Part shown: positions 1 through 6,795 of the stretch, in pieces | How the letters are laid out: each line of letters opens with the position of its first letter | Numbering within the stretch: the first letter of the stretch is position 1 | Origin: an uncultured Oscillospiraceae bacterium | GTDB lineage: Bacteria > Bacillota > Clostridia > Oscillospirales > Oscillospiraceae | Assembly: GCA_947624465.1 (NCBI GenBank) | Contig: CANQKJ010000025.1 | Coordinates: 1-13,949 of the forward strand | Direction of reading: 5' to 3' | Length of the DNA stretch: 13,949 nucleotides | Position numbers and translations under genes: made by a program | The notes under the pieces: generated by a model | Seen by the model: only the letters and a program-made list of their open reading frames with translations | Told to the model about the DNA's origin: nothing | Database searches by the model: none

Positions 1-267
1 GCGACGAAGACCGCCCCTCACGGCGTCCGACAGAGAACGCGGGCCACCGACTGAGAGCCCGCCCCGGAAAGACGAGAAGGCGCAACGCTTCCGAGCTGAT
101 GGTCCGAGCCCCCGAGGGCGGGGAGGTAGGGCCGTCCGTCCTCCCCACGTTACCGGGGCTCGATGAGAGGTCCCTTGCTGGAGGGGCAACGCGGGTGGTA
201 CCGCGGAATTGATGTTGATTCCGTCCCGGACTGTACATTGTGCTGTACAGTCCGGGCGTTTTATTTT
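1..267 (+). promoter_or_regulatory. T-box riboswitch leader, predicted specifier AAC (Asn)
   Basis: This is a tRNA-sensing leader of the aspS2-gatCAB operon. The diagnostic T-box AACGCGGGTGGTACCGCG lies at 188-205. Visible parts are the AGAGA motif (33-37), a distal stem I hairpin (39-44 pairing 57-62), a lower stem I helix GAAG/CTTC (6-9 with 88-91), a stem II/III element (106-112 with 155-161, enclosing 120-126 with 140-146) and an antiterminator. In the antiterminator, helix A1 pairs 192-195 with 225-228, helix A2 pairs 204-209 with 218-223, and the bulge 196-203 carries UGGU for the tRNA acceptor end. The triplet followed by a purine and then the lower-stem strand, as in glyQS leaders, is AAC at 84-86, which predicts tRNA(Asn). 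The base of stem I and the promoter lie upstream of the window. Class is near certain; the specifier is assigned by pattern. Confidence 0.93.
225..267 (+). terminator. T-box intrinsic terminator
   Basis: Bases 225-237 pair perfectly with 244-256 (13 bp, 6-base loop). The stem is followed by a T-rich tract at 259-267. The 5' arm shares bases 225-228 with the 3' strand of antiterminator helix A1, so the two structures exclude each other. Uncharged tRNA favours the antiterminator and lets transcription enter aspS2. Confidence 0.92.
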
Positions 268-287
268 ATAATCAGGGAGTGAGCGAT

Positions 288-1607
288 ATGAAGTTCGTCA
301 CCGGCGTATGCGGACAGATGACGACCTATCAGGAACTGGCGGAGGGCGGGCTGAATAACGCCGCCGTCACCCTTCACGGGGCGGTGCTGGCCCTCCGGGA
401 CATGGGCGGCCTGGTCTTTCTGACCCTCCGCCTGACGGACGGGGCGGTGCAGTGCGTGTGCGATCCCGCCGTCCTGCCGGAGGGATTGACCGAGGAGTGC
501 GCCGTGGAGCTGACCGGCCTTCTCCGGGCCGAACCCCGGGCCCCCGGCGGGTTCGAGGTGGGGGCGGAGACGGTCACGGTGCTGTCCCGCCCCGCGGAGC
601 CCATGCCGGTGTCCCTGGCGAAAAAGGGGCTGGACCTCCACCTGGACACCGAACTGGCCCTCCGGCCGGTGGTGCTGCGGCACGAGAAGCGGCGGGCGGT
701 GTTCAAGCTCCAGGAGGGGCTGTGCCGGGCCTTCCGGGAGTACCTGACCGCCCAGGGCTTCACCGAGATCCACACCCCCAAGATCGTCCACGCCGGGGCC
801 GAGGGGGGGTCCAACATCTTCAGGCTGGACTATTTCGGCAAAAAGGCGTATCTGGCCCAGTCCCCCCAGTTCTACAAGCAGACCATGGCGGGGGTGTACG
901 GGCGGGTGTTTGAGGTCGGCCCCGTGTTCCGGGCGGAGAAGCACTCCACCACCCGGCATCTCAACGAGTACACCGGATTGGACTTCGAGATGGGATACAT
1001 CTCCTCCTTCTATGACGTGATGGAGGCGGAGACCGGCTTTTTGCAATACGCGATGGCGCTTCTTGCAAAAGAATACGCCTATGAGCTGGACCTGCTGGGG
1101 GTGGAGCCGCCGGACGCGTCCCGCATCCCCTGCCTGCGGTTCGACGAGGCCAAACGGCTGGCCGCCGAAAAATACGGCTATCAGATCAGGGACCGGTACG
1201 ACCTGGAGCCGGAGGAGGAGGCCCACATCGGCCGGTACGCCAGAGAGGAACTGGGCAGCGACTTTGTGTTTGTCACCCACTACCCCTCCAAAAAGCGGCC
1301 CTTCTACGCCATGGACGACCCGGAGGACCCCAGGTACACTCTGTCTTTCGACCTGCTGTTCCGGGGGATGGAGGTCACCACCGGCGGCCAGCGCATCCAC
1401 GACTACGCATCGCAGGTGGCCAAGATGGAGGCCCGGGGCATGGACCCGGCGGAGTTCGGGAGCTACCTGATGATCCACAAACACGGTATGCCGCCCCACG
1501 GGGGCCTGGGCGTCGGCCTGGAGCGGCTGACCATGAAGCTGTGCGGGCTGGAGAACGTGCGGCAGGCCTGCCTGTTTCCACGGGACAGGAGCCGGCTGGA
1601 GCCATAA
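288..1607 (+). CDS. aspS: Aspartate--tRNA(Asp/Asn) ligase, archaeal-type (AspS2), likely non-discriminating
   Basis: A 439-residue class II aminoacyl-tRNA synthetase. It has an N-terminal OB-fold anticodon-binding domain (about residues 12-100) and a catalytic core. Motif 2 begins FRAEKHSTTRH at residue 214 and runs into a LNEYTGLDFEMG-type stretch; motif 3 is GVGLERLTM with Arg413. The short length, the motif 2 wording and the absence of the large bacterial GAD insertion place it with archaeal/eukaryal-type AspRS, not the roughly 590-residue bacterial AspS. The start at 288 is chosen because CAGGGAG (273-279) precedes it at good spacing; an earlier in-frame TTG at 240 lies inside the terminator hairpin. 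It is the first gene of a T-box operon, 12 bases before gatC. This context suggests that it charges Asp onto tRNA(Asn) for GatCAB. From memory of the family, discriminating enzymes carry a Trp where this one seems to have Leu34. Relaxed specificity is therefore inferred, not shown. Confidence 0.95.
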   Translation: MKFVTGVCGQMTTYQELAEGGLNNAAVTLHGAVLALRDMGGLVFLTLRLTDGAVQCVCDPAVLPEGLTEECAVELTGLLRAEPRAPGGFEVGAETVTVLSRPAEPMPVSLAKKGLDLHLDTELALRPVVLRHEKRRAVFKLQEGLCRAFREYLTAQGFTEIHTPKIVHAGAEGGSNIFRLDYFGKKAYLAQSPQFYKQTMAGVYGRVFEVGPVFRAEKHSTTRHLNEYTGLDFEMGYISSFYDVMEAETGFLQYAMALLAKEYAYELDLLGVEPPDASRIPCLRFDEAKRLAAEKYGYQIRDRYDLEPEEEAHIGRYAREELGSDFVFVTHYPSKKRPFYAMDDPEDPRYTLSFDLLFRGMEVTTGGQRIHDYASQVAKMEARGMDPAEFGSYLMIHKHGMPPHGGLGVGLERLTMKLCGLENVRQACLFPRDRSRLEP

Positions 1608-1619
1608 GGAGGAGCATAC

Positions 1620-1907
1620 ATGAAGATCACAACAGAACTGGTGGATTACATCTCCGAGCTGTCCCGGCTGTCCCTGCCCGAGGAGGAAAAGGAGGCCATG
1701 GCCGCCCAGCTGGAGCGTATCGTGGGCTATATGGACGTGCTGAACCGGCTGGACACCGCCGGTGTGGAACCCATGAGCCATGTGTTCCCCCTGAAAAACG
1801 TGTTCCGGGAGGACGAGGTGGTCCCCTCCCAGGACCGGGCAGAGCTGCTGGCGAACGCCCCCGCGCCCGACCCGGAGGCGTTCCTGGTCCCCAAGGCCGT
1901 GGAGTGA
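1620..1907 (+). CDS. gatC: Asp/Glu-tRNA amidotransferase subunit C (GatC)
   Basis: A 95-residue protein of the usual GatC length. The small subunit wraps around the GatA-GatB interface and stabilises GatA in the cytoplasmic amidotransferase. Family hallmarks are the N-terminal helix with VDYISELSRLSLPEEEKE, the MDVLNRLDTAGVEPMSHV segment, and the C-terminal stretch LVPKAVE, which normally reads VPKVVE. A strong Shine-Dalgarno AAGGAGGAG (1606-1614) overlaps the aspS2 stop, so translation is probably coupled. The gene sits in the classical gatC-gatA-gatB order. A +2-frame reading across it is only a shadow. Confidence 0.96.
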   Translation: MKITTELVDYISELSRLSLPEEEKEAMAAQLERIVGYMDVLNRLDTAGVEPMSHVFPLKNVFREDEVVPSQDRAELLANAPAPDPEAFLVPKAVE

Positions 1908-1920
1908 GGAGGGCGCGGAC

Positions 1921-2172
1921 ATGAACGAGCTGCTGAACCTCACCGCCCTGGAGCTGGGGGCGGCCATCCGGCGGGGAGAGGTCTCCATCCCGGAGGTAAC
2001 CGCGCTGGCGCTGAACGCCGCCCAGTGCGCCCCCCACAACGCCTTTATCACCTTCACCGCCGAGGGGGCCATGAAGCGGGCGGCGGAGCTGCAAAAGGGC
2101 CTCGGGGACGCCGTATCCCCCCTCTATGGTCCCCATGGGGATCAAAGACAATATCTGTACTCAGGGTATTAA
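1921..2172 (+). CDS. gatA: GatA N-terminal reading-frame fragment
   Basis: This is the first reading frame of the broken gatA (83 codons). Residues 1-70 look like a normal GatA N-terminus: a helical segment with [20 protein letters not shown] and then [17 protein letters not shown]. The last 13 residues are out-of-frame sequence and end at a TGA-independent early stop (TAA, 2170-2172). Alone it lacks every catalytic residue and would be non-functional. Confidence 0.75.
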   Translation: MNELLNLTALELGAAIRRGEVSIPEVTALALNAAQCAPHNAFITFTAEGAMKRAAELQKGLGDAVSPLYGPHGDQRQYLYSGY

Positions 2173-3382
2173 GACCTCCTGCGCCTCCAAAATACTGGGG
2201 GATTTCAGACCGCCCTATGAGGCCACGGCGTCCGCCCTGCTGACGGAGGCCGGGGCGGTGTCCATCGGCAAGACCAATATGGACGAGTTCGCCATGGGCT
2301 CCACCACCGAGACCTCCTTCTACGGCCCGGTGAAGAACCCCTGGGACCTGTCAAGGGCGCCGGGAGGGTCCTCCGGGGGCTCCGCCGCCGCCGTGGCCGC
2401 CCGGTCCTGCTGGTACGCCGTGGGCTCCGACACCGGCGGCTCCATCCGGCAGCCCGCCTCCTACTGTGGGGTCACCGGGGTGAAGCCCACCTACGGCACC
2501 GTGTCCAGGTACGGCCTCATCGCCTACGCCTCCAGTCTGGACCAGATCGGCCCGCTGGCGAGAGACGCCGCCGACTGCGCCGCCATTCTGGACGTTCTCC
2601 AGGGCAAAGACCCCCGCGACGGCACCTCCCTGGACGGCCAGTACGGCCATCTGCTGGAGGGTCTCACCGGGGACGTGCGGGGCCTGAAGATCGGCGTTCC
2701 CACTGACTGCTTCGGGGACGGGCTGAACGGCGAGGTCCGCCGCGCCGTGCTGGCCGTGGCCGACGTGCTGAAAAGCCGGGGCGCGGAGGTAGTGGAGCTG
2801 TCCTTCCCGGTGATGGAATATGTGGTGCCCGCCTACTACATCATCGCCGCCGCCGAGGCGTCCTCCAACCTGTCCCGGTTCGACGGGGTCAAATACGGCT
2901 GGCGGGCCGAGGGGTACGACGGCCTCGCCGATCTCTATAACAAAACCCGCACCGAGGGCTTCGGCATGGAGGTCAAGCGCCGCATCCTGCTGGGCACCTT
3001 CGTGCTGTCCTCCGGGTACTACGACGCCTACTACCGCAAGGCCCTCCAGGTCAAGGCGGTCATCAAGGAGGCCTTCGACCGCGCCTTTGAGACCTGCGAC
3101 CTGCTGCTCACCCCAGTGGCCCCCGCCACCGCCCCGCGCCTGGGGGAGTCCCTCTCCGACCCGCTGCAGATGTACCTGTCCGACGTCTACACCGTGTCGG
3201 TGAATCTGGCGGGGCTGCCGGGGCTGTCCATGCCCTGCGGGTCCGATTCCCGCGGCCTGCCCATCGGGGCTCAGCTCATCGGCCCCCACTTCGGGGAGGG
3301 CCGGCTGTTGAACGCCGCCCACGCCTTTCAATCAGATACCGACTGGCATAAGCGCGCGCCGAAGGGAGGGGAGGAGCTATGA
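2126..3382 (+). CDS. gatA: GatA catalytic part, second reading frame
   Basis: This is the 418-codon continuation of gatA. It carries the whole amidase-signature catalytic region and the C-terminal domain, beginning [14 protein letters not shown]. It contains all three catalytic residues (the Lys of GIKDN and the Ser residues of GGSSGGS and DTGGSIR). The ATG at 2126 has no Shine-Dalgarno sequence and is very probably not a natural start; it is simply the first start codon in this frame. The end overlaps the gatB start as ATGA. Confidence 0.85.
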   Translation: MVPMGIKDNICTQGIKTSCASKILGDFRPPYEATASALLTEAGAVSIGKTNMDEFAMGSTTETSFYGPVKNPWDLSRAPGGSSGGSAAAVAARSCWYAVGSDTGGSIRQPASYCGVTGVKPTYGTVSRYGLIAYASSLDQIGPLARDAADCAAILDVLQGKDPRDGTSLDGQYGHLLEGLTGDVRGLKIGVPTDCFGDGLNGEVRRAVLAVADVLKSRGAEVVELSFPVMEYVVPAYYIIAAAEASSNLSRFDGVKYGWRAEGYDGLADLYNKTRTEGFGMEVKRRILLGTFVLSSGYYDAYYRKALQVKAVIKEAFDRAFETCDLLLTPVAPATAPRLGESLSDPLQMYLSDVYTVSVNLAGLPGLSMPCGSDSRGLPIGAQLIGPHFGEGRLLNAAHAFQSDTDWHKRAPKGGEEL

Positions 3383-4797
3383 CCTGGGAGACCGTCATCG
3401 GCCTGGAGACCCACGTGGAGCTGGCCACCAAAACCAAGATCTTCTGTTCCTGCACCACCGCCTTCGGCGGGGACCCCAACACCCACTGCTGCCCCGTCTG
3501 CACCGGTATGCCGGGGACCCTCCCCGTGCTGAACAAAAAGGTGCTGGAGTTCGCCGTCAAGGCCGGCCTGGCCCTGAACTGCGAGATCACCCGCTACACC
3601 AAGTTCGACCGCAAAAACTACTTCTACCCCGATCTGCCCAAGGCGTACCAGATCAGCCAGCTCTATCTGCCCATCTGCCGGGACGGCAGGGTGGACATCG
3701 GCGGCGGCAAAACGGTCCGCATCCACGAGCTGCATATGGAGGAGGACGCCGGCAAGCTGGTCCACGACCCCTGGATCGACCAGACCCGGGCTGACTACAA
3801 CCGCTGCGGCGTGCCCCTCATCGAGATCGTCACCGAGCCGGATTTCCGCACGGCGGACGAGGTCATCGCCTATCTGGAAAAGCTCAAGGAGACCCTTACC
3901 TACCTGGGCGTGTCCGACTGCAAGATGCAGGAGGGGTCCCTCCGGTGTGACGTGAACCTCTCCGTCCGGCCCGCCGGGTCCGGGGAATTGGGCACCCGCA
4001 CCGAGATGAAGAACCTCAGCTCCTTCAAGGCCATCGCCAGGGCCATCGACTACGAGGCAAACCGCCAGATCGAACTCATCCAGGAGGGAAAGCGCGTCGT
4101 CCAGGAGACCCGCCGCTGGGACGAGAACAAGGACGCCACCTACGCCATGCGCTCCAAGGAGAACGCTCAGGACTACCGCTACTTCCCCGAGCCGGACATC
4201 CCCCCGGTGGAGCTGTCCCAGGACTATCTGGACGCCCTCCGGGCAGCCCAGCCCGAGCTGGCCCCCGCCAAGCGCGCCCGCTGGCAGGCGGACTGGGGCC
4301 TTCCGGAGTACGACTGCCAGATGCTCACCTCCGATCCCACTCTGGCCCGGTTCTTTGAGGACACCGTGGCCCTGGGCGCGCCCCCAAAGCAGGCCGCCAA
4401 CTGGATCATGGGCCAGGTGCTGGCCGCCCTCTCCGCCCGGGCCATGGAGCCCAAAGCCATGCCCCTCACCCCGCCCACGCTGGCCAGGCTCATCGCCCTG
4501 GTGGAGGGCGGCGCGCTCAACCGCAACACCGCCGTCAAGGTGTTTGAGGCCGTCTTTGACGCCGACGGCGACGTGGACGCCTATGTCCGGGACCACGGCC
4601 TGGAACAGGTCAACGACGACGCCCTGGTGGAGCAGGCCGTCGAGCGGGTGCTGTGTGCCAACCCCAAGTCGGTGGAGGATTACAGGTCCGGCAAGGACAA
4701 GGCCTTCGGATTCCTGGTGGGCCAGGTCATGCGGGAGCTGAAGGGGAAGGCCGACCCCCGCGCCGTCAACCGGCTGCTGAGAGACAGACTGGCATGA
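3379..4797 (+). CDS. gatB: Asp/Glu-tRNA amidotransferase subunit B (GatB)
   Basis: A 472-residue protein of normal family length. GatB binds the misacylated tRNA, activates the Asp or Glu side chain with ATP, and amidates it with ammonia channelled from GatA. The N-terminal signature IGLETHVEL (7-15), a zinc-binding cluster (Cys23, Cys25, Cys38, Cys41), and the [20 protein letters not shown] block are clear. The C-terminal third is the helical and YqeY-like tRNA-binding tail, ending in [29 protein letters not shown] lies just upstream, and the start overlaps the gatA stop by four bases, so the two are translationally coupled. It is the last gene of the operon, followed directly by a terminator. 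Confidence 0.97.
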   Translation: MTWETVIGLETHVELATKTKIFCSCTTAFGGDPNTHCCPVCTGMPGTLPVLNKKVLEFAVKAGLALNCEITRYTKFDRKNYFYPDLPKAYQISQLYLPICRDGRVDIGGGKTVRIHELHMEEDAGKLVHDPWIDQTRADYNRCGVPLIEIVTEPDFRTADEVIAYLEKLKETLTYLGVSDCKMQEGSLRCDVNLSVRPAGSGELGTRTEMKNLSSFKAIARAIDYEANRQIELIQEGKRVVQETRRWDENKDATYAMRSKENAQDYRYFPEPDIPPVELSQDYLDALRAAQPELAPAKRARWQADWGLPEYDCQMLTSDPTLARFFEDTVALGAPPKQAANWIMGQVLAALSARAMEPKAMPLTPPTLARLIALVEGGALNRNTAVKVFEAVFDADGDVDAYVRDHGLEQVNDDALVEQAVERVLCANPKSVEDYRSGKDKAFGFLVGQVMRELKGKADPRAVNRLLRDRLA

Positions 4798-4828
4798 AAA
4801 GGCCCACCCCGCGCGGGGTGGGCCTTTT
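4797..4828. terminator. Bidirectional intrinsic terminator between gatB and pfs-luxS
   Basis: A perfect 32-base inverted repeat: AAAAGGCCCACCCC, a GCGC centre, then the exact complement ending in TTTT. It starts at the last base of the gatB stop codon. On the minus strand it lies 14 bases past the Pfs-LuxS stop. The A/T ends give a short U tract in both directions, so it probably ends both convergent transcripts. Confidence 0.88.
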
Positions 4829-4842
4829 GGCGTGGGCAACGC

Positions 4843-6000
4843 TCAATAGTCCAGGCGGCTTTCGTCCCACCCGGAAATGACGCTCAGGTAACCTGAGATG
4901 ACGTTTTTGGCGGCGGAGAGGCTCAGGTTCGCGTAGTTGCCGCACTCCCGCGCGCTTTTCCCCGGCATGGGCCCGTCGTAGTCCAGGGCCTCCCGGCAGG
5001 CGCTTTTGACCAGCTCCACCACGTCGGCGTCCGTTAGGACCCCGGAATCCGTGAGGAGATAAAAGCCGGTCTGGCAGCCCATGGGGCCGAAGTAGACGAT
5101 CCCGTCCCGCGCCGGGCCGTTGCGCAAAATGGCCGCCAGCAGATGCTCCACCGAGTGCAGTTCCGAATTGGTGAGCAGATCGCCGGTATTGGGGCGCTTG
5201 AACCGCAGATCGTAGGTGGAAACGTCCCCATCCCGGCGGGAGAGGTAGAGACCGGGCAGGAGGGTGGTGTGGTCCACCTGAAAGCTCTTGATGGTCATCG
5301 CGGGGGCTTTCGGTTCCCCGCCGGCCCCCAGGAGGGCCTGGGCCACGGGCAGGACCACCCGATTCAACCGCTCCATGGCGGACGCGAAGTTGAAATACTC
5401 CTCGCTGTTTTTCCCGGAGGTCAGCCGGTCCGAGACGGACTTCAGCGCGGCGAACTTGACGCCACTGCGCAGACACACCTGGGCGATGGCGCCGCCCTCC
5501 ATCTCGCAGAGGGTAGGCTGGAAGGTGGACTTGACCCATTCCGCCCGGGTCCCAGGGGTCATGAAGCAGTCTCCGGTGGCCACGGTGCCGGGGAGGAACG
5601 GCACGTTCAGCTCCCGCAAAATGTTCTGCAGCCTGTCAAAATCGGAGGTTTCGAACCGGATCTGGTTGACGGTGGAGACGAATCCCACGGGGTCGCCCAT
5701 GGGGGAGGTGTCCACGTCGTGCTGGACGAAGGACTCCACGGCCACCACGGTCCCGATGGGCAGATCCAGGAAGCTCCCCGCGACGCCGGCGTTGACGATC
5801 CAGTCCGGGCGGTATCGGTCGATGAAATATTGGGCGCTCATGGCGGCGTTCACCTTGCCGATGCCGCCGGCGTAGGCGAGGATGCCGGGCCGGATCTGAT
5901 AGACCTGCATCCCGGCGCGGTCCTCCAGCTTGGACGCGCCGCAGGATCCGATCAGGCTGTCGATCTCGCCCTCCATGGCGTAGGCCAGTCCGATGAGCAT
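4843..6000 (-). CDS. mtnN-luxS: Fused MTA/SAH nucleosidase (Pfs/MtnN) and S-ribosylhomocysteine lyase (LuxS)
   Basis: A single 385-residue polypeptide with two enzymes in pathway order. Residues 1 to about 225 are Pfs/MtnN, which removes adenine from S-adenosylhomocysteine or methylthioadenosine. Residues corresponding to the E. coli catalytic Glu12, Glu174 and Asp197 are Glu12 (AMEGE), Glu168 (EMEGGAIA) and Asp191 (SVSD). After a short linker, residues 235-385 are LuxS, which converts the product S-ribosylhomocysteine to homocysteine and DPD, the AI-2 precursor. The LuxS metal ligands are His282 and His286 (HSVEH) and Cys353 (ECGNY); the catalytic acid/base is Glu285 and Cys309 (MGCQTGF). 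Both halves are full length. An internal ATG at the junction (5296-5298) has no convincing ribosome-binding site, so this is a true fusion. GAGGGGG precedes the ATG at 6000. It has its own promoter behind bioY. The two halves are certain; any benefit from substrate channelling is inference. Confidence 0.96.
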   Translation of the reverse strand: MLIGLAYAMEGEIDSLIGSCGASKLEDRAGMQVYQIRPGILAYAGGIGKVNAAMSAQYFIDRYRPDWIVNAGVAGSFLDLPIGTVVAVESFVQHDVDTSPMGDPVGFVSTVNQIRFETSDFDRLQNILRELNVPFLPGTVATGDCFMTPGTRAEWVKSTFQPTLCEMEGGAIAQVCLRSGVKFAALKSVSDRLTSGKNSEEYFNFASAMERLNRVVLPVAQALLGAGGEPKAPAMTIKSFQVDHTTLLPGLYLSRRDGDVSTYDLRFKRPNTGDLLTNSELHSVEHLLAAILRNGPARDGIVYFGPMGCQTGFYLLTDSGVLTDADVVELVKSACREALDYDGPMPGKSARECGNYANLSLSAAKNVISGYLSVISGWDESRLDY

Positions 6001-6032
6001 GATGAGTCCCCCTCAAAAGGTTTGATAAAGTG

Positions 6033-6060
6033 ATGATAGCACGGGAAGAGGGCCGGTCAA
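6033..6060 (-). promoter_or_regulatory. Predicted sigma-A promoter of pfs-luxS
   Basis: On the minus strand, TTGACC (6060-6055) is followed after 16 bases by TATCAT (6038-6033). Both hexamers match the consensus at five of six bases. The -35 element overlaps the bioY stop codon. The predicted start near 6026 gives a short leader with GAGGGGG before the ATG at 6000. pfs-luxS can therefore be transcribed independently of bioY, although read-through is also possible. Confidence 0.65.
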
Positions 6061-6629
6061 GGCAGAAAACGCGCCTGCCGGAGCCTCCGCCGCACGGGCG
6101 CGCCGATGGAGACGGCGGCGGCCATCTTGACCAGGTCGAAGGGCACAAACGGGGTGACGCAGAAGCCCAGGGCCACGGGCAGGGGATTGCCGCTGAGGAC
6201 GCAGTACCAGGCGGTGCCCAGGGCGTAGAGGGCGGCGGTGCCCAGCGCCATCCCGCCCATGTGGATGGCGAAGGAGACGGCGGGGGAGCGGCCCTGGGCG
6301 GCCAGCGCGGTCCATCCCGCGATGAGCGCCATGGGGAGATAGCCCGCCAGGTAGCCGCCGGTGGGGCCGAACAGAGGCCCCGGACCTCCCTGATACCCGG
6401 AAAACACCGGCAGGCCGGCCAAGCCCAGCAGGAGATAGGCAGCCACCGCGGCCGTCCCCCACTTCCAGCCCAGCAGCTCCACCGACAGGTAGACGAGCAG
6501 GGTGGCCAGGGTCACCGGCACCGGCCCCACGGGGACGGCGAAGGGGGCCAGGACGCACAGCAGGGCAGTCATCACGGCGCAGACGGCCAGGGGATGGACG
6601 CGGCCTCGGGTCTGTTCGGACATGGACAT
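6057..6629 (-). CDS. bioY: Biotin transporter substrate-binding component BioY (ECF family S component)
   Basis: A 190-residue, strongly hydrophobic protein with about six membrane helices. BioY signatures are GPVPVTLATLLVYL (35-48), the LLLGLAGLPVFSG stretch (66-78), GPTGGYLAGY (88-97) and a late PFVPFDLVKMAAA helix. BioY binds biotin in the membrane and works with an energising EcfA-EcfT module; no ATPase or EcfT lies beside it, so it would use a shared module elsewhere or act alone. The start at 6629 is supported by GGGAGG a few bases upstream; a second in-frame ATG lies two codons later. A consensus promoter lies directly upstream. Its end is 56 bases before the pfs-luxS start. Nothing in the leader was recognised as a biotin-sensing operator. 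Confidence 0.95.
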   Translation of the reverse strand: MSMSEQTRGRVHPLAVCAVMTALLCVLAPFAVPVGPVPVTLATLLVYLSVELLGWKWGTAAVAAYLLLGLAGLPVFSGYQGGPGPLFGPTGGYLAGYLPMALIAGWTALAAQGRSPAVSFAIHMGGMALGTAALYALGTAWYCVLSGNPLPVALGFCVTPFVPFDLVKMAAAVSIGAPVRRRLRQARFLP

Positions 6630-6664
6630 GGGGATCCCTCCCGGCAGGATATTTTGACCATTTC

Positions 6665-6694
6665 AGTATACAATCGAGGGGGGCGAAAAGTCAA
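6665..6694 (-). promoter_or_regulatory. Predicted sigma-A promoter of bioY
   Basis: On the minus strand, TTGACT (6694-6689), an 18-base spacer, and TATACT (6670-6665). Each hexamer matches the consensus at five of six bases. The predicted start near 6658 leaves a leader of about 28 bases with the GGGAGG ribosome-binding site. Confidence 0.68.
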
Positions 6695-6709
6695 TCGGCG
6701 GCTTGACCA

Positions 6710-6738
6710 TTGCGTTTTATCCCTGGATGTGTTACCAT
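6710..6738 (+). promoter_or_regulatory. Possible promoter of the ATP-grasp gene
   Basis: TTGCGT (6710-6715), a 17-base spacer, and TACCAT (6733-6738) preceded by an extended -10 TGT. The -35 match is weak (three of six). An alternative -35, TTGACC (6703-6708), has no well-spaced -10. A start near 6745 would fit translation from the ATG at 6796. Confidence 0.4.
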
Positions 6739-6795
6739 GGCAAACATAGACGAAAACGCCCCCGCGCCGCCGCGGGGACGGGAAAGAGGACGGCT

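Larger units (their letters stand above)
1921..3382 (+). pseudogene. gatA: Asp/Glu-tRNA amidotransferase subunit A (GatA), frameshifted near base 2128
   Basis: GatA hydrolyses glutamine and passes ammonia to GatB. Read as one gene it would be about 487-488 residues, the normal size, but the frame changes: residues 1-70 lie in the frame starting at 1921 and the rest in the frame that contains 2129-3382. The amidase-signature triad is intact when the two parts are joined: Lys76 in GIKDN, cis-Ser151 in GGSSGGS and nucleophile Ser175 in DTGGSIR. Their spacings (75 and 24) match my memory of the Staphylococcus enzyme (Lys79, Ser154, Ser178). Family proteins read PL(A/Y)GVP(M/V)xIKDN here, which two extra bases at 2128-2129 would restore. 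GAGGAGGG precedes the ATG, and the end overlaps gatB by four bases. Because the operon is the probable route to Asn- and Gln-tRNA, a sequencing or assembly error is likelier than true loss. A +1 slip on CCC-C (2131-2134) is an alternative. Confidence 0.9.

Noticed and set aside
261..2072. A 603-codon open frame on the minus strand across aspS2, gatC and the start of gatA
   Set aside because: It runs antisense through three recognised genes and has a His/Gly/Pro/Gln-rich composition typical of GC-rich shadows.
3328..4839. A 503-codon open frame on the minus strand opposite gatB
   Set aside because: It is a shadow of gatB; its product has no recognisable domain and it spans the terminator.
5296..5298. 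Internal ATG at the start of the LuxS domain as a separate luxS start
   Set aside because: No Shine-Dalgarno sequence precedes it and the frame is continuous with the nucleosidase, so one fused protein is the simpler reading. It also fits a natural domain boundary.
6703..6795. TTG start giving a 31-residue N-terminal extension of the ATP-grasp protein
   Set aside because: The extension is basic and promoter-like sequence lies within it, while AGAGGA supports the ATG at 6796.
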